DNA of 64,000 bases from Phragmitibacter flavus. GTDB taxonomy: Bacteria > Verrucomicrobiota > Verrucomicrobiia > Verrucomicrobiales > Verrucomicrobiaceae. Location: the NCBI RefSeq assembly GCF_005780165.1, contig NZ_VAUV01000002.1, positions 310,001 through 374,000 on the forward strand, written 5' to 3'. Both the position numbers and the translations under genes were made by a program. Of the stretch, positions 1 to 9,143 are shown in pieces. The notes under the pieces were generated by a model that was given only the letters and a program-made list of their open reading frames with translations, was not told the origin of the DNA and did no database searches. How positions within the stretch are numbered: the stretch's first letter is position 1; each line of letters opens with the position of its first letter.

Positions 1-111
1 GACGGCGATGGCACGGTGAAGAAGGGGGAGTTCAGTGGTCCTGCCGGACTTTTTCAGCGGCTGGATGCGAATGGCGACGGAGTGCTGACGCGGGAGGAAG
101 TCGAGCGGTGA
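1..111 (+). CDS. EF-hand domain protein, C-terminal fragment
   Basis: The reading frame enters from the left edge and stops with TGA at 109-111, leaving 36 residues. Two calcium-binding loops are visible: DGDGTVKKGEF at the start, and DANGDGVLTREE about 20 residues later, with Asp/Asn at loop positions 1, 3 and 5 and Glu at position 12. This is a typical EF-hand pair of a calcium-binding protein. The rest of the protein lies outside the window, so its location and role cannot be judged. It converges on the CLC gene with only 2 bases between the two stop codons. Confidence 0.8.
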   Translation, partial: DGDGTVKKGEFSGPAGLFQRLDANGDGVLTREEVER

Positions 112-113
112 AT

Positions 114-1388
114 TCAGCTTCTATTTTTGGGAACGGCGAGGCGTTGGGCATGGTAGATGCCGGTGGGGCCGCTGGAGTGGTAGGCGATGAAACAGGCGAG
201 GCCAAAGGAGACGCCGTAGTGGGAGCCGAAGAGTTCGATGCCCATGAGGGTGCAGGCGAGGGGGGTGTTGGCGGCACCGGCAAAGACGGCGATGAATCCG
301 AGGGAGGCAAAGAGGGCGACGGGTTCCTGAAGAAGGAGGCCGAGGCTGTGACCAAGGGTGGCACCAATGTAAAACAGGGGGGTAACTTCGCCGCCTTTGA
401 ATCCGCTGCCCAGGGTGACGGCGGTGAAGAGGGTTTTCCAAAGCCAAGACCATGTGTGGGCACCGTCGGGTTGGAACGATGAGGTGATCGAGACGGCGTT
501 TGGGTCGGGGTTGTCGACGCCGAGTCCGAGGTAGTCGCGGGTGCCAAGCAGGTAGACCATGGCAATGACGAGGAGTCCGCCGATGACGGGTCGGAGGGGA
601 GGATAGGCGATGCGTCGGGCGAAAAGCGATTGGGTGGCGTGGGTGAGGGTGGTGAAAAGTCGGGCGGCGAGTCCGAAAAGGATGGCGGCAAGGGCGACTT
701 TGGCGAGGAGAAGGGGATGGAAGGCGGCGCGAAGTCCGGCATCGGGGGCGACTTCGAGGTGATAGACCGTGTGGTGGATGCCCCAGGCGGTGCAGGTGGC
801 GTCGCCGATGATGCTGGCGATGAGGACGGGGATGAGGGCATCGTATTGGATGCGGCCGATGAACAGGACTTCCATGGCGAACACGGCTCCCGTGAGGGGG
901 GTGCCGAAGACGGCGCCGAATCCTGCGGCGATGCCTCCCATGAGCATGAGTCTGCGCGTGTCGGGTCCAACGCGGAACATGCGGCTGAGGAGTCCGGCGA
1001 GGCTTCCGCCCATTTGCACGGCGGTGCCTTCGCGTCCGGCGGAGCCTCCGAAGAGGTGGGTGATGAGGGTGGCAATGAGGACGAGGGGAGCCATCCGGGC
1101 GGGGACACCGCCGCCGGGTTGATGGATTTCGTCGATGAGCAGGTTGTTTCCTCGATCGGAATTTTTGCCGAGATGATGGTAGAGGAGTCCAACGAGGCCA
1201 CCGGCGATGGGAAGGGCGAACAGGAGGTGGGGGTGGGTCCAATGAATATGGGTGACCCGGTCAAGGGACCAGAGGAAGAGGGCGCTGGCGGAGCCGGTGA
1301 GAACGGCGACGGGCAGGATGAGCAGGCTCCACCACAGCAGTTGGGCAAGGTTGTTGAGTGGTTGGAGAAGGTTAGGCCAGCGCTTCAT
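114..1388 (-). CDS. CLC-family anion/proton antiporter, resembling the fluoride-specific CLC-F branch
   Basis: This 424-residue polytopic membrane protein has CLC landmarks. The selectivity loop GSAGREGTAVQMG carries the gating glutamate at residue 120, and a second pore loop reads GSGFKGGEVTPLF near residue 310. The chloride-type GSGIP loop is replaced by GGGVPARMAP (residues 92-101), so the usual chloride-coordinating serine is absent. The preceding GNNLLIDEIH and the C-terminal SSGPTGIY resemble what I recall of CLC-F fluoride/proton antiporters. A role in fluoride export is therefore inferred. No fluoride riboswitch was recognised in the roughly 140 bases upstream. It is divergent from the Verru_Chthon gene. 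An ordinary chloride/proton exchanger is the alternative. Confidence 0.85.
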   Translation of the reverse strand: MKRWPNLLQPLNNLAQLLWWSLLILPVAVLTGSASALFLWSLDRVTHIHWTHPHLLFALPIAGGLVGLLYHHLGKNSDRGNNLLIDEIHQPGGGVPARMAPLVLIATLITHLFGGSAGREGTAVQMGGSLAGLLSRMFRVGPDTRRLMLMGGIAAGFGAVFGTPLTGAVFAMEVLFIGRIQYDALIPVLIASIIGDATCTAWGIHHTVYHLEVAPDAGLRAAFHPLLLAKVALAAILFGLAARLFTTLTHATQSLFARRIAYPPLRPVIGGLLVIAMVYLLGTRDYLGLGVDNPDPNAVSITSSFQPDGAHTWSWLWKTLFTAVTLGSGFKGGEVTPLFYIGATLGHSLGLLLQEPVALFASLGFIAVFAGAANTPLACTLMGIELFGSHYGVSFGLACFIAYHSSGPTGIYHAQRLAVPKNRS

Positions 1389-1532
1389 CGGGACCGGGAT
1401 GGACGGCGGGTGACGTTAGCGTGGGTCGCTTCCGGGTGCGAATCTTTGTTTCGATGTGGCGGGGTTGATCTTGGCGGGGTAGTGTGCTGGAATGTCGCCG
1501 ACTCGATGAATTTAATTCTATTGCCCAAAACC

Positions 1533-4500
1533 ATGAACCGACGACGACGCAAGGGTGTGGCGCTGGTGCTGGTGATTACTGTGCTTTTGCTGGTGATGTT
1601 TTTGGTGCTGGGTTTTTTCCTCAATGTGACCAATGAAAAAAGGGCTTCGCGGAACACGAGTCATATCCTGTCGTTGAGTTTGCTGGAAGACAGTGTGGTG
1701 GGGTTGGTGATGGCACAGGTGAGGTCGGCAACCACTCAGGGGCCGGAGGTGGGCTGGGCTTCGCAACCGGGAATGATCCGGACTTTTGGAGCGAAGGATA
1801 GTTTGGTGAAGCTCTATTCGGCACGGGAGATGACGAAGGAAGTGAATGAGGTGCCTTTTGATGTGCTGGCGGAGGTGCCGTCGGATTGGATGAATTACCC
1901 GGGATTGTATCGCGATCTGAATCTGCCGATGGCGGATTTGGAAGGGGAGTTGCGGTATCCGATCTTCGATCCAAGGGTTGAGGTTGAAGGTTTGCAGGTG
2001 GTGGGTGCCCCGGTGAGTCCTCAGAATGAAGCTCCGATGCCGGTGCGATGGTTGTATCTTCTGAAAAATGGACAGGTGATGAGTCCGCTGCCGGGAAGCG
2101 CAGAGGAGTCGGGAGACGAGGATGAGGGTGCTGCTGCTGCGGCGGCCAATGAGGTTTTGCTGGAAGGACCGCCGGGGGTGGCTTCCAAGGATAATCCGAT
2201 TGTGGGTCGGGTGGCGTTCTGGACGGATGATGACACGTGCAAGATCAACGTCAATACTGCGGCGGGGGATGAGTGGGAGCGGGGGAATGCACCGGGTTCG
2301 TATCATGACTTGCCGAGGACGGAGTCGAGTTTTGATCGTGCGGTGCTGGCGAGCTTTCCTCCGGCACCGGATGAATTTCAGCGTTATCCCGGGCACCCGG
2401 CGACGACGAGCATGGGGGCGGTTTTTCCAGAGCTGAGCAGGGAGGAGATTGGAGGCATTGTTCCGAGAATTGAGGCGGGTGGATCAGAAGGCGGGACGGT
2501 CTGGGAGACGGAACGACTGGCTGGGGATGCGGACCGGTTGTATGGCTCGGTGGATGAGTTGGTGTTTGATCAGAATCGTGATGTTCAAGCTGGTTTAACG
2601 GCGGGAGAGATTGCGGGTCGGGGATTTTTGTTGAGCACGAACAGCCGGGGTTCGGAGCTGAATGTGTTCGGATGGCCGCGCGTGGCGATTTGGCCGCTGG
2701 CAGAGGAGGAGACCGATGAGTTTCGGAGTGTGTATGATCGATTGGTGGCGTTTTGTTCGAGCATGGGGGAGACGGGAGCGGAGGCGCGGTTTCATTTCAC
2801 CAGGAAGAATTCGAATCATCCCACGGCGGATTTTTTGGAGTCGTTGCGCAATCAGGAGCTGGTCGCGTATTTGCAGAAGTTAACTTCTCGTGAGGTGCCG
2901 GGTCGGTTGGGGACATTTGCGGGCAAGTATGTGGCGGACCGTGATCAGATTTTGGCCCAGATGGTGGATCATATCCGGTCGACCAATATTTATGATGGTC
3001 TGCTTCCTGGAGGTCAGTTTACCAGCGAGCGGGTGTCTGAATCCGAGGTTGAGCCAGGGCATGGACAGGTAGTGCCGTTGAAAATTGGGGACGGAATGGG
3101 GTTGGGCCGGTTTTACACGTTGTCGGAGATCGGGCTGCAGTTTATCGCCACGGCAACCGGAGATCCGGCGGATGCGGAGAGCAACATTTTCGCCAACATT
3201 CCGATTTTGAAGAATCAAACATTGGAAAAGCGATTGGTTCCCGGAGAACGACGCATTGAGGCATTGCTGTTGATGGAGTTGTTTTCGCCTTCGATGGGGT
3301 GGCCCGTATTGAGGCCGGACATGCAGATCCGCATCACCGGATTGGAACAATTTAAGGTGAATGGTCAGTCGTTGGGTTTTCCGGCGGATGCGTCCATGCG
3401 GCACACGCTGGCGGCGGGTGAGGTGGCGCATGGACGGTCATGGGGCGGGGCAGGGGGATTTCAAGCTTTGCTGAAGGGGCGCAAGCTGCCTGCGCGTGGA
3501 GTGATGCCGGCAGATCGGGGATTGACGGTGGACAACGTGTATCCGTTTGTCAGTGTGCCGATCACGGTGGTGGAAGCGCCGGGCACTACCGACAAGGATC
3601 TGGCGACCATGGAGTTTGAAGGTGGCGAGATTGAGGTGTCACTTTATGCAGGGGCGGAGTCGTCATTGGAAGGAGATGAATTCCTCGTTCAAAAGATCAA
3701 GGTGCCGTTTGAGAATGGGACGTTTTTGATGCCAAGATTGGTGGAGGGGGGGACAACGGGAGAGGAGACCGAGGAAGGAATTGCTACTGCGACAGTGGCG
3801 CGGACGTGGTGGACGTTTTCGGCGGATGGTGGTGCCAGACGTGCGAATGGCACCCCCGCCCCCCAATTTTTGGGTCGGTTGAATTTTGCCGGGCAGTTGG
3901 CCAGCAACGCAGCGCCGACGCTGGATGAGTTTGAGTTTTACGCGGGTGGCATGTTTCGTAAGCCGGATGTGGTGCGCACGATGGTGCCGCGTCACGGGGA
4001 CTACCGCTTGATCGCGGCGCAGGCGGAGGTGGGGGCGGACCCGCTTGAGCCCAGTCGGGGGCAGTTTGTGCCGCATCGGTTTTATCATGACCAGAGCAAG
4101 AGGTTTGCGCATTCATTGGGGACTTCGACGGGGCAGCATCACATTTTTGCTTCTGACGTGGACGGGCGACTGGTGCCAGGAATTACGCAGCAGAGGAGAG
4201 TAATTCCCGATGTTCCTGTGGGAGTATCGGAGCCGGCGCTGACGGGCGACTGGGACACCGGGCTGGGGGCGGAGATGGATGGGGCTTACATCAACAAACC
4301 GGATGAAGGCAACGGACTTCGCGCATCTGAAGGCGACATTCCGTTTTTTGCCACTGGAGAGAATGCGGATCTGGCAGCACCTGGGTTGTTTTCGCCGAAC
4401 CGTCAGGTGTCTTCGCCGGTGATGTTTGGTTCGTTGCCGACCGGGGTGAAAGCGGGCAAACCGTGGCAGACGTTATTGTTTCGACCTGCGGGGACGGGAG

Positions 4501-5393
4501 AACCGGTGCATGTGGGGGCGCAGTCGCCGCCGGATCATTTGTTGCTCGATCTGTTCTGGATGCCGGTGTTGGAGCCTTATGCGATCAGTGAGCCTTTTTC
4601 GACGGCGGGAAAGGTGAATTTGAATCATCAGATCATGCCGTTCACTTACATCGAGCGCACCACGGCGTTGCGGGCATTGTTGCATAGCGAGCGGGTAATG
4701 GCCATTCCGGTTGAGGCTTCAGAGGTTTACAAAGGGGCGGGGGAAGTGGAGGCCAACTATCGTTTTGCCATTGATGCGAACGAGACCTTGATTCAGTGGC
4801 AGAGACGCTTTGATGAAGGGCAGTATTTCCGCACGGCGAGTGAGATCTGCGAAATGCATCTGGTGCCGGAGGGGCGGCTGTTGTCTGAATTCACGCCGGA
4901 GGAAGTTCCTGATGAGTCGGAACCGACGCCGCCGAGCGATGGCGAGGGCGGTGGTGCATCGACTTTTTGGGCGGAACATGCGTTGACGGGGGACAATGTT
5001 CGCGAGCGCCCGTATGCCGGGCTTTATTCACGTCTGACGACGAAATCCAACACTTACACCGTGCATTATTGTGTGCAGGTGCTCGAGCCGTTGAAGAGGC
5101 AGCGGGGAGACGACCCGGCAGATTGGGCGAAGTGGGTCGAGAAAAAGGACGCGGTGGTGGCGGAGAGTCGTGGGAGTGTGACGTTTGAGCGTTACCTTGA
5201 TCCGCATGATCCCGAGTTGCCCGATTTCGCTCTTGTCGCAGCGGAAGTCCCGGAGGAATCAGGATCGGAGTCGGGAGATGAAGGCGGTGGTGGCGAGGAA
5301 CAAGAGGAGCCGGTAGAGGAAGGGGAGCAGGAGGGCAATCTGGAGTCATTCTACCGTTTTCGGATCTTGAGCAGCAAGAAGTTCATTCCCTAA
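1533..5393 (+). CDS. Verru_Chthon cassette protein A-like, GspK/PilX-type pseudopilin
   Basis: The open frame extends upstream to 630, but that part is the complement of the CLC gene. The likely start is ATG 1533 (MNRRRRKG), giving 1,286 residues; ATG 1506 in the same frame is possible. The N-terminus is a short Arg/Lys stretch followed by GVALVLVITVLLLVMFLVLG. That is a prepilin-like methylated segment without Glu at +5, as in GspK/PilX minor pilins. A KINVNTA motif near residue 237 recalls the GspK fold. Size and N-terminus match the Verru_Chthon cassette protein A family (TIGR02600), whose function is unknown. The usual B, C and D pilin-like partners are not adjacent. The C-terminus contains Glu/Gly-rich low-complexity stretches. 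Confidence 0.85.
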   Translation: MNRRRRKGVALVLVITVLLLVMFLVLGFFLNVTNEKRASRNTSHILSLSLLEDSVVGLVMAQVRSATTQGPEVGWASQPGMIRTFGAKDSLVKLYSAREMTKEVNEVPFDVLAEVPSDWMNYPGLYRDLNLPMADLEGELRYPIFDPRVEVEGLQVVGAPVSPQNEAPMPVRWLYLLKNGQVMSPLPGSAEESGDEDEGAAAAAANEVLLEGPPGVASKDNPIVGRVAFWTDDDTCKINVNTAAGDEWERGNAPGSYHDLPRTESSFDRAVLASFPPAPDEFQRYPGHPATTSMGAVFPELSREEIGGIVPRIEAGGSEGGTVWETERLAGDADRLYGSVDELVFDQNRDVQAGLTAGEIAGRGFLLSTNSRGSELNVFGWPRVAIWPLAEEETDEFRSVYDRLVAFCSSMGETGAEARFHFTRKNSNHPTADFLESLRNQELVAYLQKLTSREVPGRLGTFAGKYVADRDQILAQMVDHIRSTNIYDGLLPGGQFTSERVSESEVEPGHGQVVPLKIGDGMGLGRFYTLSEIGLQFIATATGDPADAESNIFANIPILKNQTLEKRLVPGERRIEALLLMELFSPSMGWPVLRPDMQIRITGLEQFKVNGQSLGFPADASMRHTLAAGEVAHGRSWGGAGGFQALLKGRKLPARGVMPADRGLTVDNVYPFVSVPITVVEAPGTTDKDLATMEFEGGEIEVSLYAGAESSLEGDEFLVQKIKVPFENGTFLMPRLVEGGTTGEETEEGIATATVARTWWTFSADGGARRANGTPAPQFLGRLNFAGQLASNAAPTLDEFEFYAGGMFRKPDVVRTMVPRHGDYRLIAAQAEVGADPLEPSRGQFVPHRFYHDQSKRFAHSLGTSTGQHHIFASDVDGRLVPGITQQRRVIPDVPVGVSEPALTGDWDTGLGAEMDGAYINKPDEGNGLRASEGDIPFFATGENADLAAPGLFSPNRQVSSPVMFGSLPTGVKAGKPWQTLLFRPAGTGEPVHVGAQSPPDHLLLDLFWMPVLEPYAISEPFSTAGKVNLNHQIMPFTYIERTTALRALLHSERVMAIPVEASEVYKGAGEVEANYRFAIDANETLIQWQRRFDEGQYFRTASEICEMHLVPEGRLLSEFTPEEVPDESEPTPPSDGEGGGASTFWAEHALTGDNVRERPYAGLYSRLTTKSNTYTVHYCVQVLEPLKRQRGDDPADWAKWVEKKDAVVAESRGSVTFERYLDPHDPELPDFALVAAEVPEESGSESGDEGGGGEEQEEPVEEGEQEGNLESFYRFRILSSKKFIP

Positions 5394-5456
5394 AAGAGGA
5401 GTTGAGACAACGTTTGTTCGAAGATTATCCATGGCAGAAGGCGAAAAGTTATTTCG

Positions 5457-6221
5457 ATGAAGACGTTGATTCCGCTGTTGCAACCGCTGGGAGTGATTTG
5501 GGTTTTGCTCGGAAGTTGGTTGCTGTGGCGACTGTGGCGGCATCGCTGGCAGGATTTGTGGCTGCCGGGATTGGCCTGGGTGATTTTTTCGGTGATGACC
5601 TGCACACCGTTGGCGTCGTTGTTGATGGCGAGATTGGAGGGAGTTCCCAAGATGCCGGACAAGGAGTGGCCGGTGGTGGATGCGATTGTGTGTTTGGGAG
5701 GCGGGGCGGAGCCTTCTTTTGTGGAGCCGACGGGGTTTCATTTGAATCCTTCGGCGGATCGACTGAGCACGGCGTTGATGTTGCATGCGCAGAAAAAGGC
5801 ACCGGTGCTGGTGCTTGGAGGGGGTGGATACAAGGAATCGGGGGTGATGCACTCGGAGGCGGATCGGGTTTTGAAGGGCCTTGAGCTGATGGGCCTGGAA
5901 ACGAGTGGAATGGTTTCTCTGGGGGTGTGTGCGAATACACGAGATGAGGCGCTGAAAGTTTCGGCTTTGATGAAAGAGCGGGGGTGGACGAAGATTTTGT
6001 TGGTGACTTCGGCCTTCCACATGCCGAGGGCTGAAGGCACCTTTGTCAAAGCCGGGGTGTCTTTAGGTGGGACGGTGCGCTGCAATTACGTGAGCAGTGT
6101 GAACCATGTCGGGGATTTTCGCTGGCTGCATTTGCCGCATGCCAATGGGTTCAACGTTTATAAATACTGGTTCCATGAGGTGATTGGAACGTGGGTATAT
6201 CAGTGGCGAGGCTGGATGTGA
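5457..6221 (+). CDS. YdcF/ElyC/SanA family membrane protein (DUF218)
   Basis: The protein has 254 residues with two N-terminal hydrophobic segments (about residues 7-24 and 36-55) and a soluble DUF218 domain. Family motifs visible are AIVCLGGG, SADRLSTAL, LVLGGGGY, ANTRDEAL and LVTSAFHMPRA. E. coli members (ElyC, SanA, YdcF) act in cell-envelope maintenance. The enzymatic reaction is unknown, although the fold binds nucleotides. It starts 63 bases after the Verru_Chthon gene on the same strand and may be co-transcribed with it. Identification of the family is secure and the function is not. Confidence 0.9.
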   Translation: MKTLIPLLQPLGVIWVLLGSWLLWRLWRHRWQDLWLPGLAWVIFSVMTCTPLASLLMARLEGVPKMPDKEWPVVDAIVCLGGGAEPSFVEPTGFHLNPSADRLSTALMLHAQKKAPVLVLGGGGYKESGVMHSEADRVLKGLELMGLETSGMVSLGVCANTRDEALKVSALMKERGWTKILLVTSAFHMPRAEGTFVKAGVSLGGTVRCNYVSSVNHVGDFRWLHLPHANGFNVYKYWFHEVIGTWVYQWRGWM

Positions 6222-6310
6222 CGCGATGTGATGGTATTTTCGACGTTGTGGCTTCGGCCTGAACGATCCTTGGTAACAAAACGAAAGAGTGACTTTTGTC
6301 TCGATGGAAC

Positions 6311-6589
6311 TCAGGCAAGGCGTTTTCCGTGCGCTGTGAGAAGTTCGGTGACGAGAATGCCATCAATGCGCATGCCTTCGTAATTGGCGTCTTGAATGGT
6401 GACGTTGGTGAGGTCGATGTTCTTGAAAACCGTGCCGGAAAGATTGATGTCTTCGAAATTCGCGGCGGATAGGTTGACGTTGATAAATCGGGCGTTGGCG
6501 AGATTGATATCGTCGAACTTGGCGGCGCTGAGGTTGCTGTTGGTGAATTCGGCACCACCAAGGTCTTGGTCTTCGAATGTAGTGCTCAT
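6311..6589 (-). CDS. Pentapeptide-repeat protein
   Basis: The start is taken as ATG 6589 (MSTTFEDQD), giving 92 residues; a longer frame to 6643 lacks repeat character. The whole protein is built of A(D/N)LxX-like pentapeptides (AEFTN, SNLSA, AKFDD, INLAN, ARFIN, VNLSA, ANFED, INLSG), which predicts a right-handed quadrilateral beta-helix. Such proteins can mimic DNA (Qnr, MfpA) or act as scaffolds, and nothing in the sequence decides between these. It lies downstream of recA on the same strand but beyond a strong terminator, so it is probably transcribed separately. No Shine-Dalgarno sequence is visible. Confidence 0.85.
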   Translation of the reverse strand: MSTTFEDQDLGGAEFTNSNLSAAKFDDINLANARFINVNLSAANFEDINLSGTVFKNIDLTNVTIQDANYEGMRIDGILVTELLTAHGKRLA

Positions 6590-6630
6590 CAGGGGGTGTG
6601 TTTGAGTTGAATGAGGGAGGGTTGATGCAC

Positions 6631-6671
6631 AAAAAAATATCATCCGCCTGCGCGGGTGGCAAGCGGATGAT
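6631..6671 (-). terminator. Rho-independent terminator of recA
   Basis: On the minus strand a perfect 9-bp stem (ATCATCCGC with GCGGATGAT, at 6671-6663 and 6647-6639) encloses a 15-nt loop. It is followed by a run of seven T (the A-run 6631-6637 on the given strand). It starts about 58 bases past the recA stop codon. Confidence 0.85.
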
Positions 6672-6729
6672 GGGAGGTCTAAAAATCCTGAGATCGCCGG
6701 GAGACGATCTTTGAGAAATCGATTTTCGT

Positions 6730-7851
6730 TTATTCGTCTTCGCCGGAAGCAAGGGCGGCGCTGGCGGCGGCTGCTGCTTTGCCAGCTTTGCTACCCTTGG
6801 CGGCTTTTTTGTCAACGAGGTAAGTTTTGACCGCGACTTCGATTTCGTTGTATAGCGTTTGGTCGGCTTTGAGCGCGTCTTTGCACGCGTCGCGACCTTG
6901 GGCAAGCTGGGTGCCTTTGTAGCTGATCCAGGAACCGCGTTTTTGCAGGATGTCAGCTTCGAGGGCGAGGTCGAGGAGGGATCCGACGCCGCTGATGCCT
7001 TCGTTATACATGATGTCGAACTCGGCTTCGGTGTAGGGAGGCGCGAGTTTATTTTTGACGATTTTGACCTTGGTGCGGTTGCCGGTGGTGGTGCCATCGC
7101 TGGATTTGATGGCTCCGATGCGGCGGATGTCGATGCGCATGCTGGAGTAGAATTTCAGTGCCTTGCCGCCGGGGGTGGTTTCGGGGTTGCCGAACATGAC
7201 GCCGACTTTTTCGCGGATCTGGTTGGTGAAGATGCAGCAGGTGCGGGCTTTGCTGATGATGGAGGTGAGCTTTCTGAGGGCGGCGCTCATCAGACGGGCC
7301 TGGGCACCGACGGTGGCGTCGCCGATTTCGCCGTCGAGTTCTTGACGGGTGACGAGGGCGGCAACGGAGTCGATGACAATGACGTCGAGGGCATTGGAGC
7401 GGACGAGGGTTTCACAGATGCGCAGGGCCTCTTCACCACTACTGGGCTGGGAGACGAGGAGTTCCTCCATTTTGACGCCGAGAGTCTGGGCGTAGGTGGG
7501 GTCAAGGGCGTGTTCGACGTCGATGAAGGCGGCGAGGCCACCGGCTTTTTGAGCTTGGGCGATGACGGTCAATGTCATCGTGGTTTTACCGGAGGATTCG
7601 GGACCGTAGACCTCGACGATACGACCGCGGGGAAAACCTCCAATGCCGAGGGCCTGATCGATAAGCAAGTTGCCGGTGGGGATGATGCTGACATCGACGC
7701 GGGAGCTTTCGTCCATGCGCAGGATGGAGCCTTCGCCGAAGTCCTTTTGGATCTGTTGGATGGCGGCGTCGAGGTTGCGGGAACGCGCGTCGGCGATCTT
7801 GGAGGTGGCGGTGTCGGTGGTCGTAGTGGGTTCTTTAGGAGCGCGTGCCAT
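6730..7851 (-). CDS. recA: Recombinase RecA
   Basis: The 373-residue protein is the ATP-dependent strand-exchange protein and LexA co-protease. Walker A GPESSGKT is at residues 83-90 and Walker B VIVID at 157-161. Other RecA signatures are [34 protein letters not shown] and the C-terminal region with [10 protein letters not shown]. The tail is Ala/Lys-rich and ends in acidic residues (SGEDE), the usual regulatory tail. Length is normal for the family. A perfect verrucomicrobial-type SOS box lies 50 bases upstream and a strong terminator follows, so the gene appears to be monocistronic and LexA-controlled. Confidence 0.98.
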   Translation of the reverse strand: MARAPKEPTTTTDTATSKIADARSRNLDAAIQQIQKDFGEGSILRMDESSRVDVSIIPTGNLLIDQALGIGGFPRGRIVEVYGPESSGKTTMTLTVIAQAQKAGGLAAFIDVEHALDPTYAQTLGVKMEELLVSQPSSGEEALRICETLVRSNALDVIVIDSVAALVTRQELDGEIGDATVGAQARLMSAALRKLTSIISKARTCCIFTNQIREKVGVMFGNPETTPGGKALKFYSSMRIDIRRIGAIKSSDGTTTGNRTKVKIVKNKLAPPYTEAEFDIMYNEGISGVGSLLDLALEADILQKRGSWISYKGTQLAQGRDACKDALKADQTLYNEIEVAVKTYLVDKKAAKGSKAGKAAAAASAALASGEDE

Positions 7852-7900
7852 GATTCGTGTGGGGTAGTCGGTGAGTAATTAAGTTAAGTTAGGCTCAATG

Positions 7901-7914
7901 TGTTCCAGTGAACA
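7901..7914 (-). promoter_or_regulatory. LexA/SOS box upstream of recA
   Basis: The sequence TGTTCCAGTGAACA has perfect inverted arms and fits TGTTC-N4-GAACA, the LexA motif I recall from Verrucomicrobia. It is centred about 57 bases upstream of the recA start. On the coding strand a TTGCAA 17 bases from a weak CACATT could be the -35/-10 pair, which would put the operator between the two promoter elements. Confidence 0.85.
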
Positions 7915-7970
7915 GTGAATTGCAATAAGGTTTTTCGAATGTTTGAAAATGTCGGGTCAGCAATGGCACA

Positions 7971-8969
7971 TCAGTAGGCGTTGAGCAATTCATTGATGGC
8001 GCTGCCCTCGCCATAAAGTCCCTGGAAGATGCCGATGATGCGGCTGGCGATGTAGAGGACGACGATGACGTAGAAGATGCGCGGCAGCCACTCGGCGGCC
8101 CGGTCCTGCGAGCGGGCGGCGAGGTCGCCTTCGATCTGTGCCCAGCGGCCCATTTCAGTGTCGAGGGTGCCGGTGGTTTCGGCGGTGTTCACGGCGTTGA
8201 GGAAGGAGCGGGGGAAGGCGTTGCCAGATTTGAGGGCCTCGGTAAGGGGTTTTCCAGCGACGACTTCCTTGGCGGCTTTGGTGGCACCTTGGTTGAGGAG
8301 GGCGCTTTGAGAGGCGGCTCCCGCAAGCTTGAGGGTTTCGCTGATGTTGAGCGCGGCGAGGAGTCCGGTGTGGAAGACCTGGCAGAAGCGGGCGAGGGCC
8401 CAGTGGCGGTTGATGGAGCCGATGAGGGGAATCATGCCAATGAGGCTGTCGGCGCTGGTGGAGTTGGTGGCGGCCTTGGCTCCTTGTTCCCAGAGGATTG
8501 CGATGGCGGCGAGGAAGCCCCAGAGAATGATGAGGCGGACGATAAGGTGGGGGACGATTTGCTGAATGGGAGTGCCGGAGAAGTAGGTGATGAAGTCGGG
8601 AAGAATTAGGCCGAGGTGGAGGAGAATGATTGGGTAGATGAGGGCACCGAGGACTTTGTCGATGCTTTTTTGGCGGAGTTCGAAGTAGCGGGCGAGGTGT
8701 TCGCAGGCGTTTTCGAGGCGGCCGCCATGTTCGCCGGCCGAGAGCAGGCTGGTCTCGAGTTTGCTGACGGTGGAGGCGTTGTATTTGGCGATGGATTCGG
8801 TAAATCCAAGGTGTTGTTCGAGGCCTTTTTGGATGCCGCGGAGGAATTTCTTGACGGGGGCGGCAGGACGTTGTTCGAGGAGGAGGTCAATGCTGCGGTC
8901 GGCGTGAAGGCCGGCGGCGAGAAGCTTGGCGAACTCGTGGTAGAGGGTCGCGCGTTGTTGATTGGTCAT
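7971..8969 (-). CDS. Type II secretion / type IV pilus inner-membrane protein, GspF/PilC family
   Basis: The start is taken as ATG 8969 (MTNQQRATLYHEFAKLLAAGL), giving 332 residues; the frame extends further but without family similarity. Two GspF-like repeats are visible. Each begins with an F/L-x-AGL helix bundle (first FAKLLAAGLHADRSIDLL, second FCQVFHTGLLAALNISETL), and hydrophobic segments lie near residues 120-180 and at the C-terminus. TAETTGTLD and SAGEHGGRLE match the family's conserved acidic/glycine turns. It would be the membrane platform of a pseudopilus machine. No ATPase or secretin gene is nearby, so the apparatus must be encoded elsewhere. Confidence 0.85.
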   Translation of the reverse strand: MTNQQRATLYHEFAKLLAAGLHADRSIDLLLEQRPAAPVKKFLRGIQKGLEQHLGFTESIAKYNASTVSKLETSLLSAGEHGGRLENACEHLARYFELRQKSIDKVLGALIYPIILLHLGLILPDFITYFSGTPIQQIVPHLIVRLIILWGFLAAIAILWEQGAKAATNSTSADSLIGMIPLIGSINRHWALARFCQVFHTGLLAALNISETLKLAGAASQSALLNQGATKAAKEVVAGKPLTEALKSGNAFPRSFLNAVNTAETTGTLDTEMGRWAQIEGDLAARSQDRAAEWLPRIFYVIVVLYIASRIIGIFQGLYGEGSAINELLNAY

Positions 8970-9143
8970 CGGGGGATGAAGGTGATGGGTCGGAGGGGAG
9001 GGGTCAAGGAAAATGCGGCATGGCAGTTGGATGGGTTGGTGCCATGCACGATTGAATGGTCCCACCAAGGATTGGTTGGTGGGCCAAGTGTCTGGCGAAA
9101 TTGGATTGGTGAGTTTGGTGGCCGGAAGTGCTCCTTGGAAGAT

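Noticed and set aside
630-1532. Upstream extension of the Verru_Chthon frame by about 300 codons
   Set aside because: It is the complement of the CLC gene, and its Gly/Glu/Asp-rich translation is typical of an antisense frame. The prepilin-like N-terminus begins at 1533.
1389-1532. Fluoride riboswitch before the CLC gene
   Set aside because: The characteristic crcB-type conserved core was not recognised on the coding strand.
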